Positions 13,939 through 23,159 of a stretch of 40,915 nt of DNA are shown piece after piece. The position numbers and the translations under genes were made by a program. Each line of letters starts with the position of its first letter. Position 1 is the first letter of the stretch. Origin of the DNA: Arenimonas sp. (GTDB lineage Bacteria; Pseudomonadota; Gammaproteobacteria; Xanthomonadales; Xanthomonadaceae); NCBI GenBank assembly GCA_026398695.1, contig JAPLSJ010000132.1, positions 1-40,915 on the forward strand. Direction: 5' to 3'. The notes under the pieces are model-generated. The model searched no databases. It saw only the letters and a program-made list of their open reading frames with translations, and was not told the DNA's origin.

Positions 13939-14799
13939 ATGAAGCGCCTTCTTCCCCTGATGCTCGTCCTTGGCCTGGCGGCCTGCAGCCAGCCGGCCAC
14001 CGACGAAGCGGCCACCGTGCCCGCCACCGCCCCGGAAACGCCCGCGGCCGTCGAGGCCGAGGCCGAGGCCCCGGCCCCCGCCCCGGCCCCGACGGAAGAA
14101 GCCACCCCGGCCGACACCGCTGCCGCCGAGCCTGCCCCGGCGGATGAAGCCAGCGCCGGCACGCCGGCCCCGGCCCAGCCCGAAGCGCCCCAGCCCGCGC
14201 CGACGCCGGCCATGCCGGACCCGGCCAACGCGCCGCGCGAAGGCATCGACTACATCGTGCTGCCCGAGCCGCAGCCGACCTTTGGCACCGGTGGCGTGGA
14301 AGTGGCCGAAGTGTTCGCCTACACCTGCATCCACTGCGCCAACCTGCAGCCCGCCATCAACGCCTGGAAGCAGACCCTGCCCGATGGCGTGCGCTTCCGC
14401 TACGTGCCGGGCGCCTTCGGTGGCCCGAGCGACAACTTCGCGCGTGGCTTCTTCGCGGCCGAAACCATGGGCCTGCTCGACAAGACCCACGACGGCGTGT
14501 TCAAGGCGTTCTTCGTCGAGCGCAAGTTCCAGACCGGTTCGCTGGAGGAAATCGCCGACCATTACGCCAGCGCCGGCGCCGACCGCGAGGCCTTCCTGTC
14601 CACGATGAACAGCTTCGCGGTCACCGCCAAGGTCAACCGCGCCCGCCAGTTCGCGCTGCGCACCACGGTGGACGCCACGCCGACGATGATCATCAACGGC
14701 AAGTACAAGGCCACCACCACCGACCGCGGCCCCGAGGGCCTGCTGGCCACCATCGATTACCTGGTCGCGCTGGAACTGGCCACCACCGCCCAGCCCTGA
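13939..14799 (+). CDS. DsbA-like thiol:disulfide interchange lipoprotein
   Basis: 286 residues. A lipoprotein signal (MKRLLPLMLVLGLAAC, lipid Cys16, then Ser at +2) suggests outer-membrane anchoring. A linker of about 75 residues rich in Ala, Pro and Glu (residues 20-95) precedes a DsbA-type thioredoxin fold. The redox motif is Cys130-Ile-His-Cys133 (YTCIHCANL), where E. coli DsbA has CPHC. The cis-Pro loop is DATPTMIINGKY. The expected role is introducing or shuffling disulfides in the periplasm, with the long linker letting the domain reach away from the membrane. Start ATG 13939 has AGGAG upstream. The position after cytochrome c4 is shared by many gammaproteobacteria. Confidence 0.9.
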   Translation: MKRLLPLMLVLGLAACSQPATDEAATVPATAPETPAAVEAEAEAPAPAPAPTEEATPADTAAAEPAPADEASAGTPAPAQPEAPQPAPTPAMPDPANAPREGIDYIVLPEPQPTFGTGGVEVAEVFAYTCIHCANLQPAINAWKQTLPDGVRFRYVPGAFGGPSDNFARGFFAAETMGLLDKTHDGVFKAFFVERKFQTGSLEEIADHYASAGADREAFLSTMNSFAVTAKVNRARQFALRTTVDATPTMIINGKYKATTTDRGPEGLLATIDYLVALELATTAQP

Positions 14800-14824
14800 G
14801 GGCTGGCGCCAGGCGGCATTTCGC

Positions 14825-14844
14825 GGGGCCACTTCGGTGGCCCC
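14825..14844 (+). terminator. hairpin terminator with TTCG loop
   Basis: GGGGCCAC (14825-14832), loop TTCG, GTGGCCCC (14837-14844): a perfect 8-bp stem with an extra-stable tetraloop, 25 bp after the DsbA-like stop. Only a weak T-rich stretch follows. Confidence 0.7.
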
Positions 14845-14893
14845 GTTCAGTTCTGGCCTTGTTGATTGCCGGTCGCGGCCGCACCATGGTGGC

Positions 14894-15667
14894 ATGCCGT
14901 CGAAGAAGCCCGCTGCCGCCGCAACGCCACCGCCGATGCCGCTGCGCCTGCTGAGCGCCAATATCCAGGCGGGCTCCAGCACGCGCGCCTACCGCGACTA
15001 CGTCACGCGCAGCTGGTCGCACGTGCTGCCCAACGGCAAGCGCATGAACCTGGACGCGCTGGCCACCCTGGCCGAGCCCTACGACGTGGTGGGCCTGCAG
15101 GAAAGCGATCCCGGCAGCCTGCGCTCGGGGTTCACCAACCAGGCCGACTACCTGGCCGAACGCGGCAACTTCCCGTTCTGGAGCCACCAGCCCAACCGCC
15201 GCATCTCGCGCATCGCCGGCAGTGGCAATGCCCTGCTCAGCCGCCTGCAGCCCAATGAAATGCTCGACTACGCGCTGCCCGGCCGCATCGCCGGCCGCGG
15301 CGTGCTGCTGGCGCGCTTCGGCGAGGGCGCGCAGGCCTGGGACCTGGCGGTGACCCACCTTTCGCTGGGCGCGAAGTCACGCATGCTGCAGCTGGGCTTC
15401 CTGGCCGAGCTGCTGTCGGAATCGCCGCGCCTGGTGCTGATGGGCGACTTCAACTGCGACTTCGACGCGCCCGAAATGCGCGCGCTCTATCGCCAGACGG
15501 CACTCGTGCCGCCGAACGAACGCATCTGCACCTTCCCCAGCTGGGCGCCGCAGCGCAGCCTGGACCACGTGCTGGTGGGCGGCTTCGACATCATCGACTA
15601 CCGCGCAGTGCCCGCCGCCGGCTCGGACCACATGGCCGTCGCCGTCGAACTCACGCCGACCCGCTGA
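14894..15667 (+). CDS. endonuclease/exonuclease/phosphatase (EEP) family protein
   Basis: 257 residues, cytoplasmic by appearance. EEP motifs in order: LLSANIQAGSS (metal-binding Asn), VVGLQESDPGS (catalytic Glu), LAVTHLSLG (His), LMGDFNCDFDAPEM (Asp-Phe-Asn), SLDHVLVGGF and GSDHMAVAVEL (terminal Asp-His pair). All residues needed for a metal-dependent phosphodiesterase or phosphatase are present. Whether the substrate is DNA, RNA, lipid or inositol phosphate cannot be told. I chose ATG 14894; a longer in-frame version would start inside the preceding terminator. It ends just before the repeat-rich region. Confidence 0.87.
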   Translation: MPSKKPAAAATPPPMPLRLLSANIQAGSSTRAYRDYVTRSWSHVLPNGKRMNLDALATLAEPYDVVGLQESDPGSLRSGFTNQADYLAERGNFPFWSHQPNRRISRIAGSGNALLSRLQPNEMLDYALPGRIAGRGVLLARFGEGAQAWDLAVTHLSLGAKSRMLQLGFLAELLSESPRLVLMGDFNCDFDAPEMRALYRQTALVPPNERICTFPSWAPQRSLDHVLVGGFDIIDYRAVPAAGSDHMAVAVELTPTR

Positions 15668-15689
15668 CCCTCGCCTTCGCGGCGCGTCC

Positions 15690-16375
15690 GGTACGGATTT
15701 TGCGGTTGGCTTGACGGAAGGCCCGTGGCGGTGCGCTTCGATGCTTGCGCGTGTCGATCTGGACCAAGGCGGGGCATTTTTCTTGCGGATCAGGCTCGAC
15801 TAACCAGGCCGCGGCTCGAACTCTTTCCACGGCCATCGCGGCGCGTCCCTTCGGACACTTGAGGGGGCGGCAAGGCCAGCGTGGAAGGTGGCCAGCCCGA
15901 TGGTCCTATCCGCCCGGCGGCGGGTGTGGGTTCCTGGCGCGCACACCGTGGCATCCCTCGTCGGAACGTATCCTCCGGCGCGCCGGCAGTGTCGACGGAG
16001 CGACACGTCGCCTGGCTCAAGAATCGATTGCTGCGAAAGCCGTCGATGGCACAGACCGGAAGGTTTTCGATCAGCCGGTGAACGCCTGTGCGCCTTTTCG
16101 AGCGCCGGAGGTGACGTCGTGCGCGCGGGGAGCCTACACCCGCCGCCGGGCGGATAGGACCATCGGGCTGGCCGTCTTCCCCGCTCGCGCCGACGCAGCA
16201 ACAAGTGTCCGAAGGGACGCGCCGCGATGGGCGAGGAGCCGTTCAAGGCAGGGGCCGGGTCAGTCAAACGCGCCCTGCAAGAAAGATGCGCACGCGGTAG
16301 CGCGTGGCCACACGCGCAAGCAATGGCGACGAACGCACCAAGGCTGTTCGTCACGAAACCGGGAAGGTGCCACCG
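15690..16375. repeat. long imperfect inverted-repeat element, non-coding
   Basis: No credible gene lies between 15668 and 16550. The region holds a two-armed inverted duplication. Perfect blocks: 15833-15861 pairs with 16202-16230 (29 bp; CCATCGCGGCGCGTCCCTTC at the left), and 15890-15927 pairs with 16136-16173 (38 bp; right copy starts ACACCCGCCGCCGGGCGGAT). Outside these, reduced but clear similarity continues to about 15690 and about 16375: GCAAGAAAAATGC against GCAAGAAAGATGC, and ACACGCGCAAGCA on both sides. The central spacer is about 15936-16130. Both strands translate to similar open stretches such as WSYPPGGGC, as expected from the duplication, not from real genes. Origin and function are unknown. 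Confidence 0.8.
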
Positions 16376-16379
16376 GAAG

Positions 16380-16457
16380 CACCGTGCCGCCGAGGGTTGT
16401 CTTCTGTGAGTTAAAAGGCTCTGCCACGAACAGAAGGCAACCCTCGGCGGCACGGTG
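16380..16457. repeat. 27-bp-arm inverted repeat next to the long element
   Basis: 16380-16406 (starting CACCGTGCCGCCGAGGGTTG) pairs with 16431-16457 with one mismatch that becomes a G-U pair in RNA. Pairing extends a few bases outward (GGAA with TTCC). The 24-nt loop contains GAGTTAAAAGGCTCTG. It may be a stable RNA hairpin or a mobile repeat. It lies just upstream (in plus coordinates) of the TonB-receptor terminator. Confidence 0.8.
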
Positions 16458-16497
16458 ATTCCGGCGCGAACACCAAGGGGCGCGACAAGCACGCAAG

Positions 16498-16526
16498 AAA
16501 AAGGGCCGGCGGTTTCCCGCCGGCCC
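16498..16526 (-). terminator. intrinsic terminator of the TonB-dependent receptor
   Basis: On the minus strand GGGCCGGCGG, loop GAAA, CCGCCGGCCC is followed by TTTTTCTT. This is a textbook Rho-independent terminator about 25 bp past the receptor stop codon. Confidence 0.9.
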
Positions 16527-16550
16527 CACTGGAGCGCGCAGGGGCACGCT

Positions 16551-19424
16551 TCAGAATTTCATCTCGGCCCTCAGGTAGTAGAAGCGGCCGCCCGGGATGT
16601 CATAGGTGGACGCGTCGTAGCCGTTGAGCGAGCACGACAGGCAGATCGGCGGGTCCTTGTCGAACACGTTGTTCACGCCGAAGGTGAGGCGCAGGTCGTT
16701 CATTTCGTCGAAGCGATAGGCCACCTGCATGTCGTTGAAGGTCGTCGCCTCCAGGATGTTGGTGCTGGTGGCCGGGTTGCTGCAGACCGCGAAGGAAACG
16801 GCGCGGCCGCAGTCCTCGCGCAGCTCGCTGATGTGGCGCAGGGTCCAGGCCGCCGTCCAGCTGCCCATGGCCCAGTCCAGGGTGGCGTTCGAGGTCCACT
16901 CCGGGATCGCGCTGTCCACCACTTCGATGCCCGGGGCCTGCGGCTGGCGCTGGCCCGCGGCGCCGAAGGCCTCGTACTCGCCGACGAAGGTGTTGCGCCA
17001 GCCGAGCTTGAACTGGCCGATGTCGGACTGCGGGAAGGTCCAGAACAGGTCCACGTCCCAGCCGTCGGTGGAGATCGAACCGAGGTTGGTCAGGCGGTTG
17101 TTGAAGCCGTTGATGCCGCCCGTGCTGGCGCGGGTGATGCCGCCGCAGTACAGCGGGTCCAGGGTCTGCACGCACAGGTCGAGCTGGGTCTGGGCGTCGA
17201 TGGCCTGGATGGCGCCTTCCACTTCGTGGCGGTAGAAGGTGACTTCCAGGTCCACGCGATCGGCGATGGCCGATTCCTCAAGGAACGACGGGCTCCAGAT
17301 GAAGCCGGCGGTGAAGCTGTCGGCGAACTCGGGATCCAGCTGGTCGTTGCCGCCGGTGGTGACCGAGATCTGCGGGTTGGGCTGCTGGTAGTTGGCCGGC
17401 ACGCCGAGCGCCGCGCAGTTGCCGGCCAGGCCCGGGTTGAGCAGCGGCGTGTCGCAGGGGTCGTTGAGCTGGGCGTCGAAGCGGCTCGCCGAACCGTACA
17501 GCTCGCCGATCGACGGGGCGCGGAAGCCCTCGGCGAAGCTGGCGCGCATCACGAACTCCTCGGCCAGCTGCCAGCGCATGCCGTACTTGGGCGTGAACTC
17601 GGAAATGCCGGTGCTGTAGTCGGAGTAGCGGCCGGCGACGGTGAAGTCGAACTTCCCGCCGCTGGCCTCGTTGGCGAAGACCGGCAGGTTCACTTCGAAG
17701 TACAGCTCGCTGACGTCGTAGTCACCCGAGGTCGGCAGCGACGGCACGCCGTTGTAGAAACCGTCCACCGTCAGCTGGTCGGGCCGGTAGGAGCCCTTCA
17801 GGCGGCGATGCTCGAAGCCGGTGGCGAAGTCGGCCGAACCGGCCGGCAGTTCGAACAGGCTGCCCGAGAGGTTGGCGGTGAACAGCGCCAGCTCGTTCTT
17901 GCTGCGGTCGCGCACCACCGGCTGGATGAAGTCGAGCATGGCCTGGGTGATGGTGCCCGGGCCGCCGAAGATGTTGAGCGGCGTGCAGCCGGCCACGGCG
18001 GCGCAGGCCGCCGGGTTGCCCAGGGCGAGCGCGATGTTGCGGATGTCGTAGCTGCCGAAGTTGGTCTGCTCGGCCTCGTTCTCGCTGAAGGCGACGTTGA
18101 CGTCCCAGTACAGCGTGCGCTGGGCGGCGTCGAACACGCCCTCGAGTCCGGCGCCGACGTACCAGGTGTTCACTTCCTGCTCGAACACGCGCGCGCCGCC
18201 TTCCACCGGGCGACGGCCGATCAGGATCAGGTTGCTGGCCGAGTCGAGGTCGAAGCCGAACGGGTTGAACGGGTTGAGCCGGGAAATGAAGATGTTGTCG
18301 GCCAGCGGGTTGCCGGTGCCGGCCTCAGGGCCCAGGAACAGCGGCTCGGGCGCGGCCTGGTTGGTGGACTCGCGGCGGTTGTAGAGCACCTTGGCGTAGC
18401 CGCTCATGCTGTCGCTGAACTGGAAGCGGCCCTGGCCGAACACGCCCAGGCGCTCGGACGGCGTCAGCAGCAGGTTGTACTGCGAGAAGTTGAAGCGGTC
18501 GGCGTTGGTGAAGCAGTGGTAGCCGTCGGTGCGCGTGCAGCCGGTCTGGGCCGGGTTGAACACCGGGTTGTTGTTGCCGGTGTTGGGCGTGAGGTCGTAG
18601 GTGATGCCGGTGTTGGGGTCGGTGAAGATGAAGCGGCCGGTCGGCGTGGCCGAGCTGCCGAAGCGCACGCCGGTGCCGGGCACGGGGAAGCTGGACTGCT
18701 CGCGGTCGCGCGCGAAGATTTCCTGCTGGTCGGTGTAGCTGATGCCGGCGAAGAAGTTGGCGCGGTCGGTGTTCTTGCCCCAGGCCAGGTCGATGCTGCC
18801 GGTCTCGCCGTCGCCTTCGCCGTATTCGCCGTACTGCACGCTCAGCGAAATGCCGTCGAAGTCCTTGCGGGTGATGATGTTGATGACGCCGGCGATGGCG
18901 TCCGAGCCGTACAGCGACGACGCGCCGTCTTCCAGCACTTCGATGCGGTCGATGATGGCCAGCGGGATGGTGTTGAGGTCGGTGGCCGCGCCCACGCCGG
19001 AGGCCGAGGCCTCGTTCACCCAGCGGATGCCGTCCACCAGCACCAGCACGCGCTTGGAGCCCAGGTGCCGCAGGTCGGCCTGCGCCGAGCCGGCGCCCAC
19101 GCCGCTGCCGTCGGGCGGGAAGCCGAAGTTGCCGCTGGAGTTGAACTTGGTGTTGAGCGCCGAGCCCGAGCCCGTGAGCGCCTGGATGACGTCGCCGACC
19201 GAGGTCAGGCCGCTGCGGTCGATGTCGGCGCGCGTGATGCGCTGCACCGGCACCAGGCCCTCGGCCTCGGCGGTCTTGATGCGCGAACCGGTGACTTCGA
19301 TCCGGTCGAGCGTTTTCACTTCTTCGGTGCTGGCGTCCTGGGCGAACGCGGCCAGCGGCAGCGCGGCAAAGAGCAGCGCACCGCGGACCGCCATGCTCAG
19401 GCGGGAAATTCGGAAGGTGTTCAT
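16551..19424 (-). CDS. TonB-dependent outer-membrane receptor
   Basis: 957 residues. A signal peptide ends at LPLAAFA. The N-terminal plug domain includes [60 protein letters not shown] and [15 protein letters not shown] long beta-barrel follows, ending in LRAEMKF with a terminal Phe as expected for outer-membrane insertion. Such receptors import siderophores, vitamins, glycans or peptides using TonB energy; the substrate cannot be read from the sequence. Xanthomonadaceae carry many. I chose ATG 19424 ([10 protein letters not shown]) with GGGGACA just before it. The gene stands alone with its own terminator. Cys pairs in the extracellular loops (for example CTRTDGYHC) may form disulfides. Confidence 0.93.
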   Translation of the reverse strand: MNTFRISRLSMAVRGALLFAALPLAAFAQDASTEEVKTLDRIEVTGSRIKTAEAEGLVPVQRITRADIDRSGLTSVGDVIQALTGSGSALNTKFNSSGNFGFPPDGSGVGAGSAQADLRHLGSKRVLVLVDGIRWVNEASASGVGAATDLNTIPLAIIDRIEVLEDGASSLYGSDAIAGVINIITRKDFDGISLSVQYGEYGEGDGETGSIDLAWGKNTDRANFFAGISYTDQQEIFARDREQSSFPVPGTGVRFGSSATPTGRFIFTDPNTGITYDLTPNTGNNNPVFNPAQTGCTRTDGYHCFTNADRFNFSQYNLLLTPSERLGVFGQGRFQFSDSMSGYAKVLYNRRESTNQAAPEPLFLGPEAGTGNPLADNIFISRLNPFNPFGFDLDSASNLILIGRRPVEGGARVFEQEVNTWYVGAGLEGVFDAAQRTLYWDVNVAFSENEAEQTNFGSYDIRNIALALGNPAACAAVAGCTPLNIFGGPGTITQAMLDFIQPVVRDRSKNELALFTANLSGSLFELPAGSADFATGFEHRRLKGSYRPDQLTVDGFYNGVPSLPTSGDYDVSELYFEVNLPVFANEASGGKFDFTVAGRYSDYSTGISEFTPKYGMRWQLAEEFVMRASFAEGFRAPSIGELYGSASRFDAQLNDPCDTPLLNPGLAGNCAALGVPANYQQPNPQISVTTGGNDQLDPEFADSFTAGFIWSPSFLEESAIADRVDLEVTFYRHEVEGAIQAIDAQTQLDLCVQTLDPLYCGGITRASTGGINGFNNRLTNLGSISTDGWDVDLFWTFPQSDIGQFKLGWRNTFVGEYEAFGAAGQRQPQAPGIEVVDSAIPEWTSNATLDWAMGSWTAAWTLRHISELREDCGRAVSFAVCSNPATSTNILEATTFNDMQVAYRFDEMNDLRLTFGVNNVFDKDPPICLSCSLNGYDASTYDIPGGRFYYLRAEMKF

Positions 19425-19638
19425 GGTTGTCCCCAAGGGTTGGTGGAGCCGGGGCCTTGCCCCCAATGCGCCGGCTGGGATCAGGTGTAAAGAAAACGTC
19501 AAAGTCGGACAAGAGCCCTTTGCACTACACATGACAGCAACTTTGACATTCGCGGCCCGCCCTCCCGCCCCGGGGTCGCACGGGAGCCCTGCCCGCACTC
19601 CGTTACACTGACGGGCGATTTCAGCCCCTTGGCAGCGG

Positions 19639-20310
19639 ATGACGGACCAGATCTTCAAGCGGGATCTCTTCGGCGAGGTGCGCCTCACCGGCGCCCCCGG
19701 CCGGCTGCACGTCTGCCGCGACACGCTGCCGGCGCCCTGGTGGCTTGCGCCCGTGGCGCGAAGGCTGGCGGCACGCGAGGCGCGGGCCCTGGCCCATCTG
19801 GATGCCCTGCCCAACGTGCCGCGGTTGCTGCGCTGGGACGGCGTGGCGCTGGACCGCGAGTGGTTGGACGGCCTGCCCATGCAGGCCGCCAAGCCGGACC
19901 AGCGCGGCTACTTCCGGGAAGCGCTGCGGCTGCTCCGGCGCATGCACCGCGCCGGCATCGTGCACAACGACACCGCCAAGGAGCCCAACTGGCTGGTGCG
20001 TCCCGACGGCTCGCCGTCGCTGGTGGATTTCCAGCTGGCCTTCCATTTCACCGGCCGCGGCCGGCTGTTCCGCATGATGGCGCGCGAAGACCTGCGCCAT
20101 CTGCTCAAGCACAAGCGGACCTACCTGCCCGGGGAACTCACCGCCCGCCAGCGCCGCATCCTGGCCACGCCGGCGATCTCGGCGCGCGCCTGGAAGGCCA
20201 CCGTCAAGCCGGTGTACTGGTTCGTGACGCGCCGGCTGCTGGGCTGGTCGGATCGCGAGGGCGCCGGTGACCGTGGCCAGGCCAATGCGCCCGGGAAGCG
20301 CTCCGGCTGA
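19639..20310 (+). CDS. small serine/threonine kinase-like (RIO/Kdo-kinase-like) protein
   Basis: 223 residues. It shows a minimal kinase core: catalytic loop GIVHNDTAKEPNWL (His109, Asp111, Asn117) and a metal-binding Asp130-Phe in SLVDFQLAF. A glycine-rich loop is not obvious and the N-lobe is short. The pattern H-N-D-x-x-K-x-x-N resembles RIO/WaaP/Kdo kinase-type lipopolysaccharide or small-molecule kinases more than classic Ser/Thr kinases. The substrate is unknown. The basic, Trp/Arg-rich C-terminus (YWFVTRRLLGW) could sit at the membrane surface. It converges on the TauE-like gene with about 20 bp between stops. Confidence 0.75.
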   Translation: MTDQIFKRDLFGEVRLTGAPGRLHVCRDTLPAPWWLAPVARRLAAREARALAHLDALPNVPRLLRWDGVALDREWLDGLPMQAAKPDQRGYFREALRLLRRMHRAGIVHNDTAKEPNWLVRPDGSPSLVDFQLAFHFTGRGRLFRMMAREDLRHLLKHKRTYLPGELTARQRRILATPAISARAWKATVKPVYWFVTRRLLGWSDREGAGDRGQANAPGKRSG

Positions 20311-20329
20311 TCCCTGAGCGGCGCGGCCG

Positions 20330-21130
20330 TCAGGGCCCCCACCACAGGCTGGTGCCCACCAGCAGCAGGAATCCCGCGAACAGCCGGCGCAGCGCCAGGC
20401 CGCTGATGCGGTGAGCCATTCTCGTACCCAGCGGCGCGGTGAGCACCGACGCGATGGCGATGCCGATCGCGGCCGGCAGGAAGACATAGCCCCAGCTCCC
20501 GGCCGGCAGGCTGCCCGCGGCGGGGCCGTGGGCGGCATAGCCGGCGGCGCTGGCCAGGGCGATGGCAACGCCGCAGGCGCTGGACGTGCCCACCGCGCGC
20601 ACCGGCCGCACGCCGCGCCACACCAGCAGCGGCACCGTCATGCTGCCGCCGCCGATGCCCACCAGCGCCGACAGCGACCCGATGAACGCGCCGGCGGCCG
20701 TGTAGGCCGGGCCGGTGGGAGCGTCCGCCCGCTCGGGCCGGGCGCGGGGCCAGTCCAGCCCCAGCTGCAGGGCGGCCAGGTAGCAATAGACCGCGATGAA
20801 AGCACGCAGCAGCCCGCCGTCGAGCCCGGTGGCGAACAGGCTGCCCAGCCAGCCGCCCAGCAGCATGCCGGGCACCAGCCAGGCCACGGTGGACCAGAGC
20901 ACGCTGCCCCGGCGATGGTGCGCGCGGGCCGACGACACGCCGGTCAGGACGATGCTGGCCAGGGCCGTGGCCAGGGCCACGTGCACCGCATGGTCGGCGG
21001 GAATGCCCTGGCTGGGCAGCAGCCAGACCAGCGCGGCCACCAGCACCAGGCCTCCGCCGATGCCCAGCAGGCCGGCCAGCACGCCCGCCACGGCGCCCAG
21101 CGCGAGGTAGATCGCCCAGGCCAGCGTCAT
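20330..21130 (-). CDS. TauE/SafE family membrane permease
   Basis: 266 residues with about eight hydrophobic segments. The internally repeated signature LAGLLGIGGGLVLVAAL near residue 20 and LSALVGIGGGSMTVPLLVW near residue 155 is diagnostic of TauE/SafE (DUF81) proteins, which export sulfite, sulfonates or other small anions. The substrate is not determined. ATG 21130 lies 43 bp from the divergently transcribed lytic transglycosylase. Confidence 0.88.
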   Translation of the reverse strand: MTLAWAIYLALGAVAGVLAGLLGIGGGLVLVAALVWLLPSQGIPADHAVHVALATALASIVLTGVSSARAHHRRGSVLWSTVAWLVPGMLLGGWLGSLFATGLDGGLLRAFIAVYCYLAALQLGLDWPRARPERADAPTGPAYTAAGAFIGSLSALVGIGGGSMTVPLLVWRGVRPVRAVGTSSACGVAIALASAAGYAAHGPAAGSLPAGSWGYVFLPAAIGIAIASVLTAPLGTRMAHRISGLALRRLFAGFLLLVGTSLWWGP

Positions 21131-21160
21131 GTGCGCGCGGGCCGCTCAGGCGCCATGGGC

Positions 21161-21166
21161 TAAACT
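21161..21166 (+). promoter_or_regulatory. probable -10 hexamer for slt (leaderless start)
   Basis: TAAACT lies exactly 7 nt (CCGGGTC) before the ATG at 21174 of the transglycosylase gene, the same spacing as at iadA and at 2380. No SD precedes the start. A -35 is not clear. Confidence 0.45.
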
Positions 21167-21173
21167 CCGGGTC

Positions 21174-23159
21174 ATGTCGATGGTTCGCCTCAGCACGCTG
21201 CTTTTCCTGGCCCTGTCCGCCGCGCCCGCCGCGGCGCAGACGGCCGTTGCGCCGCCCGACCTGTCGCGCCAGCGGCCGGCCATCCTGGAAGGTTTCCGGG
21301 TGGCCGAGCGCGGAACGCTCAGCCTACAGGACGTCACGCGCATCGCCGACCACCCGCTGCTGGGCTGGGTGGAAGCCACCTCGATGCGCAGGCAGCTGTC
21401 CCACGCCACGGCCCGGGAAGTCCGCGCCGTCCTGGCGCGCCACGACGGCCAGCCGGCGGCCGACTGGCTGCGCGACGCCTGGCTGATGGAACTGGCCAAG
21501 CGCGGCGACTGGGCCAACTTCCGCGCTGACTACCGCCCGTCGACGTCGAACGAATTCCGCTGCGCCGAGCTGTCCGCGCGCCTGGCCACCGGCGCCGGCG
21601 ACGCCGCCTGGGCCCGCGACGCACAGGCGCTGTGGCTCACCGGCACCACCCTGCCCGCCACCTGCGACGCGCCGTTCAAGACGCTGCAGGCGAGGGGCCA
21701 GCTCGGCGCCGACCTGCGCTGGCAGCGCATCGAACTCGCCGCCGCCCAGGGCCAGACCGGCCTGATGCGCTTCCTCGCGCCCGGCCTGCCGGCCGCCGAC
21801 GCGGCGCTCGCGCGCGACTACGCCAACTTCATCGACGCCCCGCACGCCCGCGCCGGCGCCTGGCCCAGGACCGCGCGCAGCCGCAACGTGGCCGCCGAAG
21901 GCCTGGCGCGCCTGGCCCGCCGTTCGCCCGATGCGGCGCAGGCGCAGCTGGCCACGCTGTCGGCGGCGCTGGGCATGGACGAGGCCCAGCGCGGCAAGGT
22001 GCTGTACGAGATCGCGCTGTGGACGGTGGCCTCTTACCTGCCGGGCTCCTCGACGCGGCTCGAGGCCGTGCCCGCGGCGTCCTACGACGAGCGCCTGCAC
22101 GAATGGCGCGTGCGCGAAGCCATGAACCGCCGCGACGACGCCGGCGCCGTGCGCGCGCTCGAAGCCATGGGCGCGGCGCAGCGCGGCGACCCGCGCTGGC
22201 AGTACTACGAAGCGCGCCTGCGCGAACGCCTGGGCCAGATCGACGCCGCCAAGGCGCTCTACCGCCGGTCCGCCGCCACCGCCACTTTCCACGGCTTCCT
22301 GGCCGCCGACCGCCTGGGACAGTCGTACTACACGCTGTGCCCGCTGGAGCCGTCCAGCGACGATGCGCTGAGGCGCCGCGTCGCCGGCAATGCCCGCCTG
22401 GCCCGCGCGCTGGAGCTGTATGCCCTCGACCGCGTGGGCCTGGCCACGCGCGAATGGGCCGCGTTGCTGGCCACGCTCGACGACGCCGAGCGCTACGTGG
22501 CCATCGACTTCGCGCTGCAGGCCGGCTGGCACGACCGCGCCGTGTTCACCATCGGCACCGATCCCGACGACCTGCGCCACTACCGCCTGCGCTTCCCGCT
22601 GCACCACGAGACCGTGCTGCGGCGCGAATCGCGCAAGAACGCCATCGACCCGGCCTGGGTGGCGGCGCAGACGCGCGCCGAAAGCGCCTTCATGCCGCGC
22701 GCGCGATCGCCGGCGAACGCCATGGGCCTGATGCAGCTGCTGCCCTCCACCGCGGCCATGACCGCCAAGCGGCTGGGCCTGCCGTACAGCGGCGCCGCCA
22801 GCCTGTACGACCCGCGCACCAACATGACGCTGGGCATCGCCCACCTGCGCCACGAACTCGACCAGCACGGCGGCATCGCCTACCAGGCCATCGCCGCCTA
22901 CAACGCCGGCCCGGCGCCGGTGATGCGCTGGAACCGCGACCGTTCCGGCTTCGACCCCGATTTCTGGATCGAGACCGTCACCTACAAGGAAACGCGCGAC
23001 TACGTCGCCCGCGTGATCGCCTTCAGCGTCATCTACGATTGGCGCCTCGACGGCACCGCCGTGCCGGTGACCGAGCGATTGCTCGGCCGCACCGTGCCAA
23101 CCTCGTCGCGCCGCGCCTTCTCCTGCCCCACGCTTCCGGACAACAAGAACACGCCATGA
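21174..23159 (+). CDS. slt: soluble lytic murein transglycosylase (Slt70-like)
   Basis: 661 residues, secreted (MSMVRLSTLLFLALSAAPAAAQ). A long alpha-superhelical U/L region (about 40-470) is followed by a C-terminal SLT domain. Catalytic Glu503 lies in AQTRAESAFMPRA. It is followed by AMGLMQLLPSTA, NMTLGIAHLRHELDQHGG and AIAAYNAGPAPV, the standard goose-lysozyme-like motifs. It cleaves peptidoglycan glycan strands to 1,6-anhydro-muropeptides in the periplasm. I chose ATG 21174; ATG 21180 is possible. The stop overlaps the next start (ATGA), so expression is coupled to the NDUFA9-like gene. Confidence 0.94.
   Translation: MSMVRLSTLLFLALSAAPAAAQTAVAPPDLSRQRPAILEGFRVAERGTLSLQDVTRIADHPLLGWVEATSMRRQLSHATAREVRAVLARHDGQPAADWLRDAWLMELAKRGDWANFRADYRPSTSNEFRCAELSARLATGAGDAAWARDAQALWLTGTTLPATCDAPFKTLQARGQLGADLRWQRIELAAAQGQTGLMRFLAPGLPAADAALARDYANFIDAPHARAGAWPRTARSRNVAAEGLARLARRSPDAAQAQLATLSAALGMDEAQRGKVLYEIALWTVASYLPGSSTRLEAVPAASYDERLHEWRVREAMNRRDDAGAVRALEAMGAAQRGDPRWQYYEARLRERLGQIDAAKALYRRSAATATFHGFLAADRLGQSYYTLCPLEPSSDDALRRRVAGNARLARALELYALDRVGLATREWAALLATLDDAERYVAIDFALQAGWHDRAVFTIGTDPDDLRHYRLRFPLHHETVLRRESRKNAIDPAWVAAQTRAESAFMPRARSPANAMGLMQLLPSTAAMTAKRLGLPYSGAASLYDPRTNMTLGIAHLRHELDQHGGIAYQAIAAYNAGPAPVMRWNRDRSGFDPDFWIETVTYKETRDYVARVIAFSVIYDWRLDGTAVPVTERLLGRTVPTSSRRAFSCPTLPDNKNTP

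Noticed and set aside
15745-16547. Several 60-230 codon frames on both strands of the repeat region
   Set aside because: The two strands encode look-alike peptides because the DNA is an inverted duplication; no start signals, no domains and atypical codon use.
15668-16550. Possible CRISPR array or tRNA in the gene-free stretch
   Set aside because: No short direct repeats at regular spacing and no cloverleaf with T-loop consensus; the repeats are inverted and long.
16455-19490. 1011-codon plus-strand frame
   Set aside because: Complement of the TonB-dependent receptor; no recognisable motifs and skewed composition.
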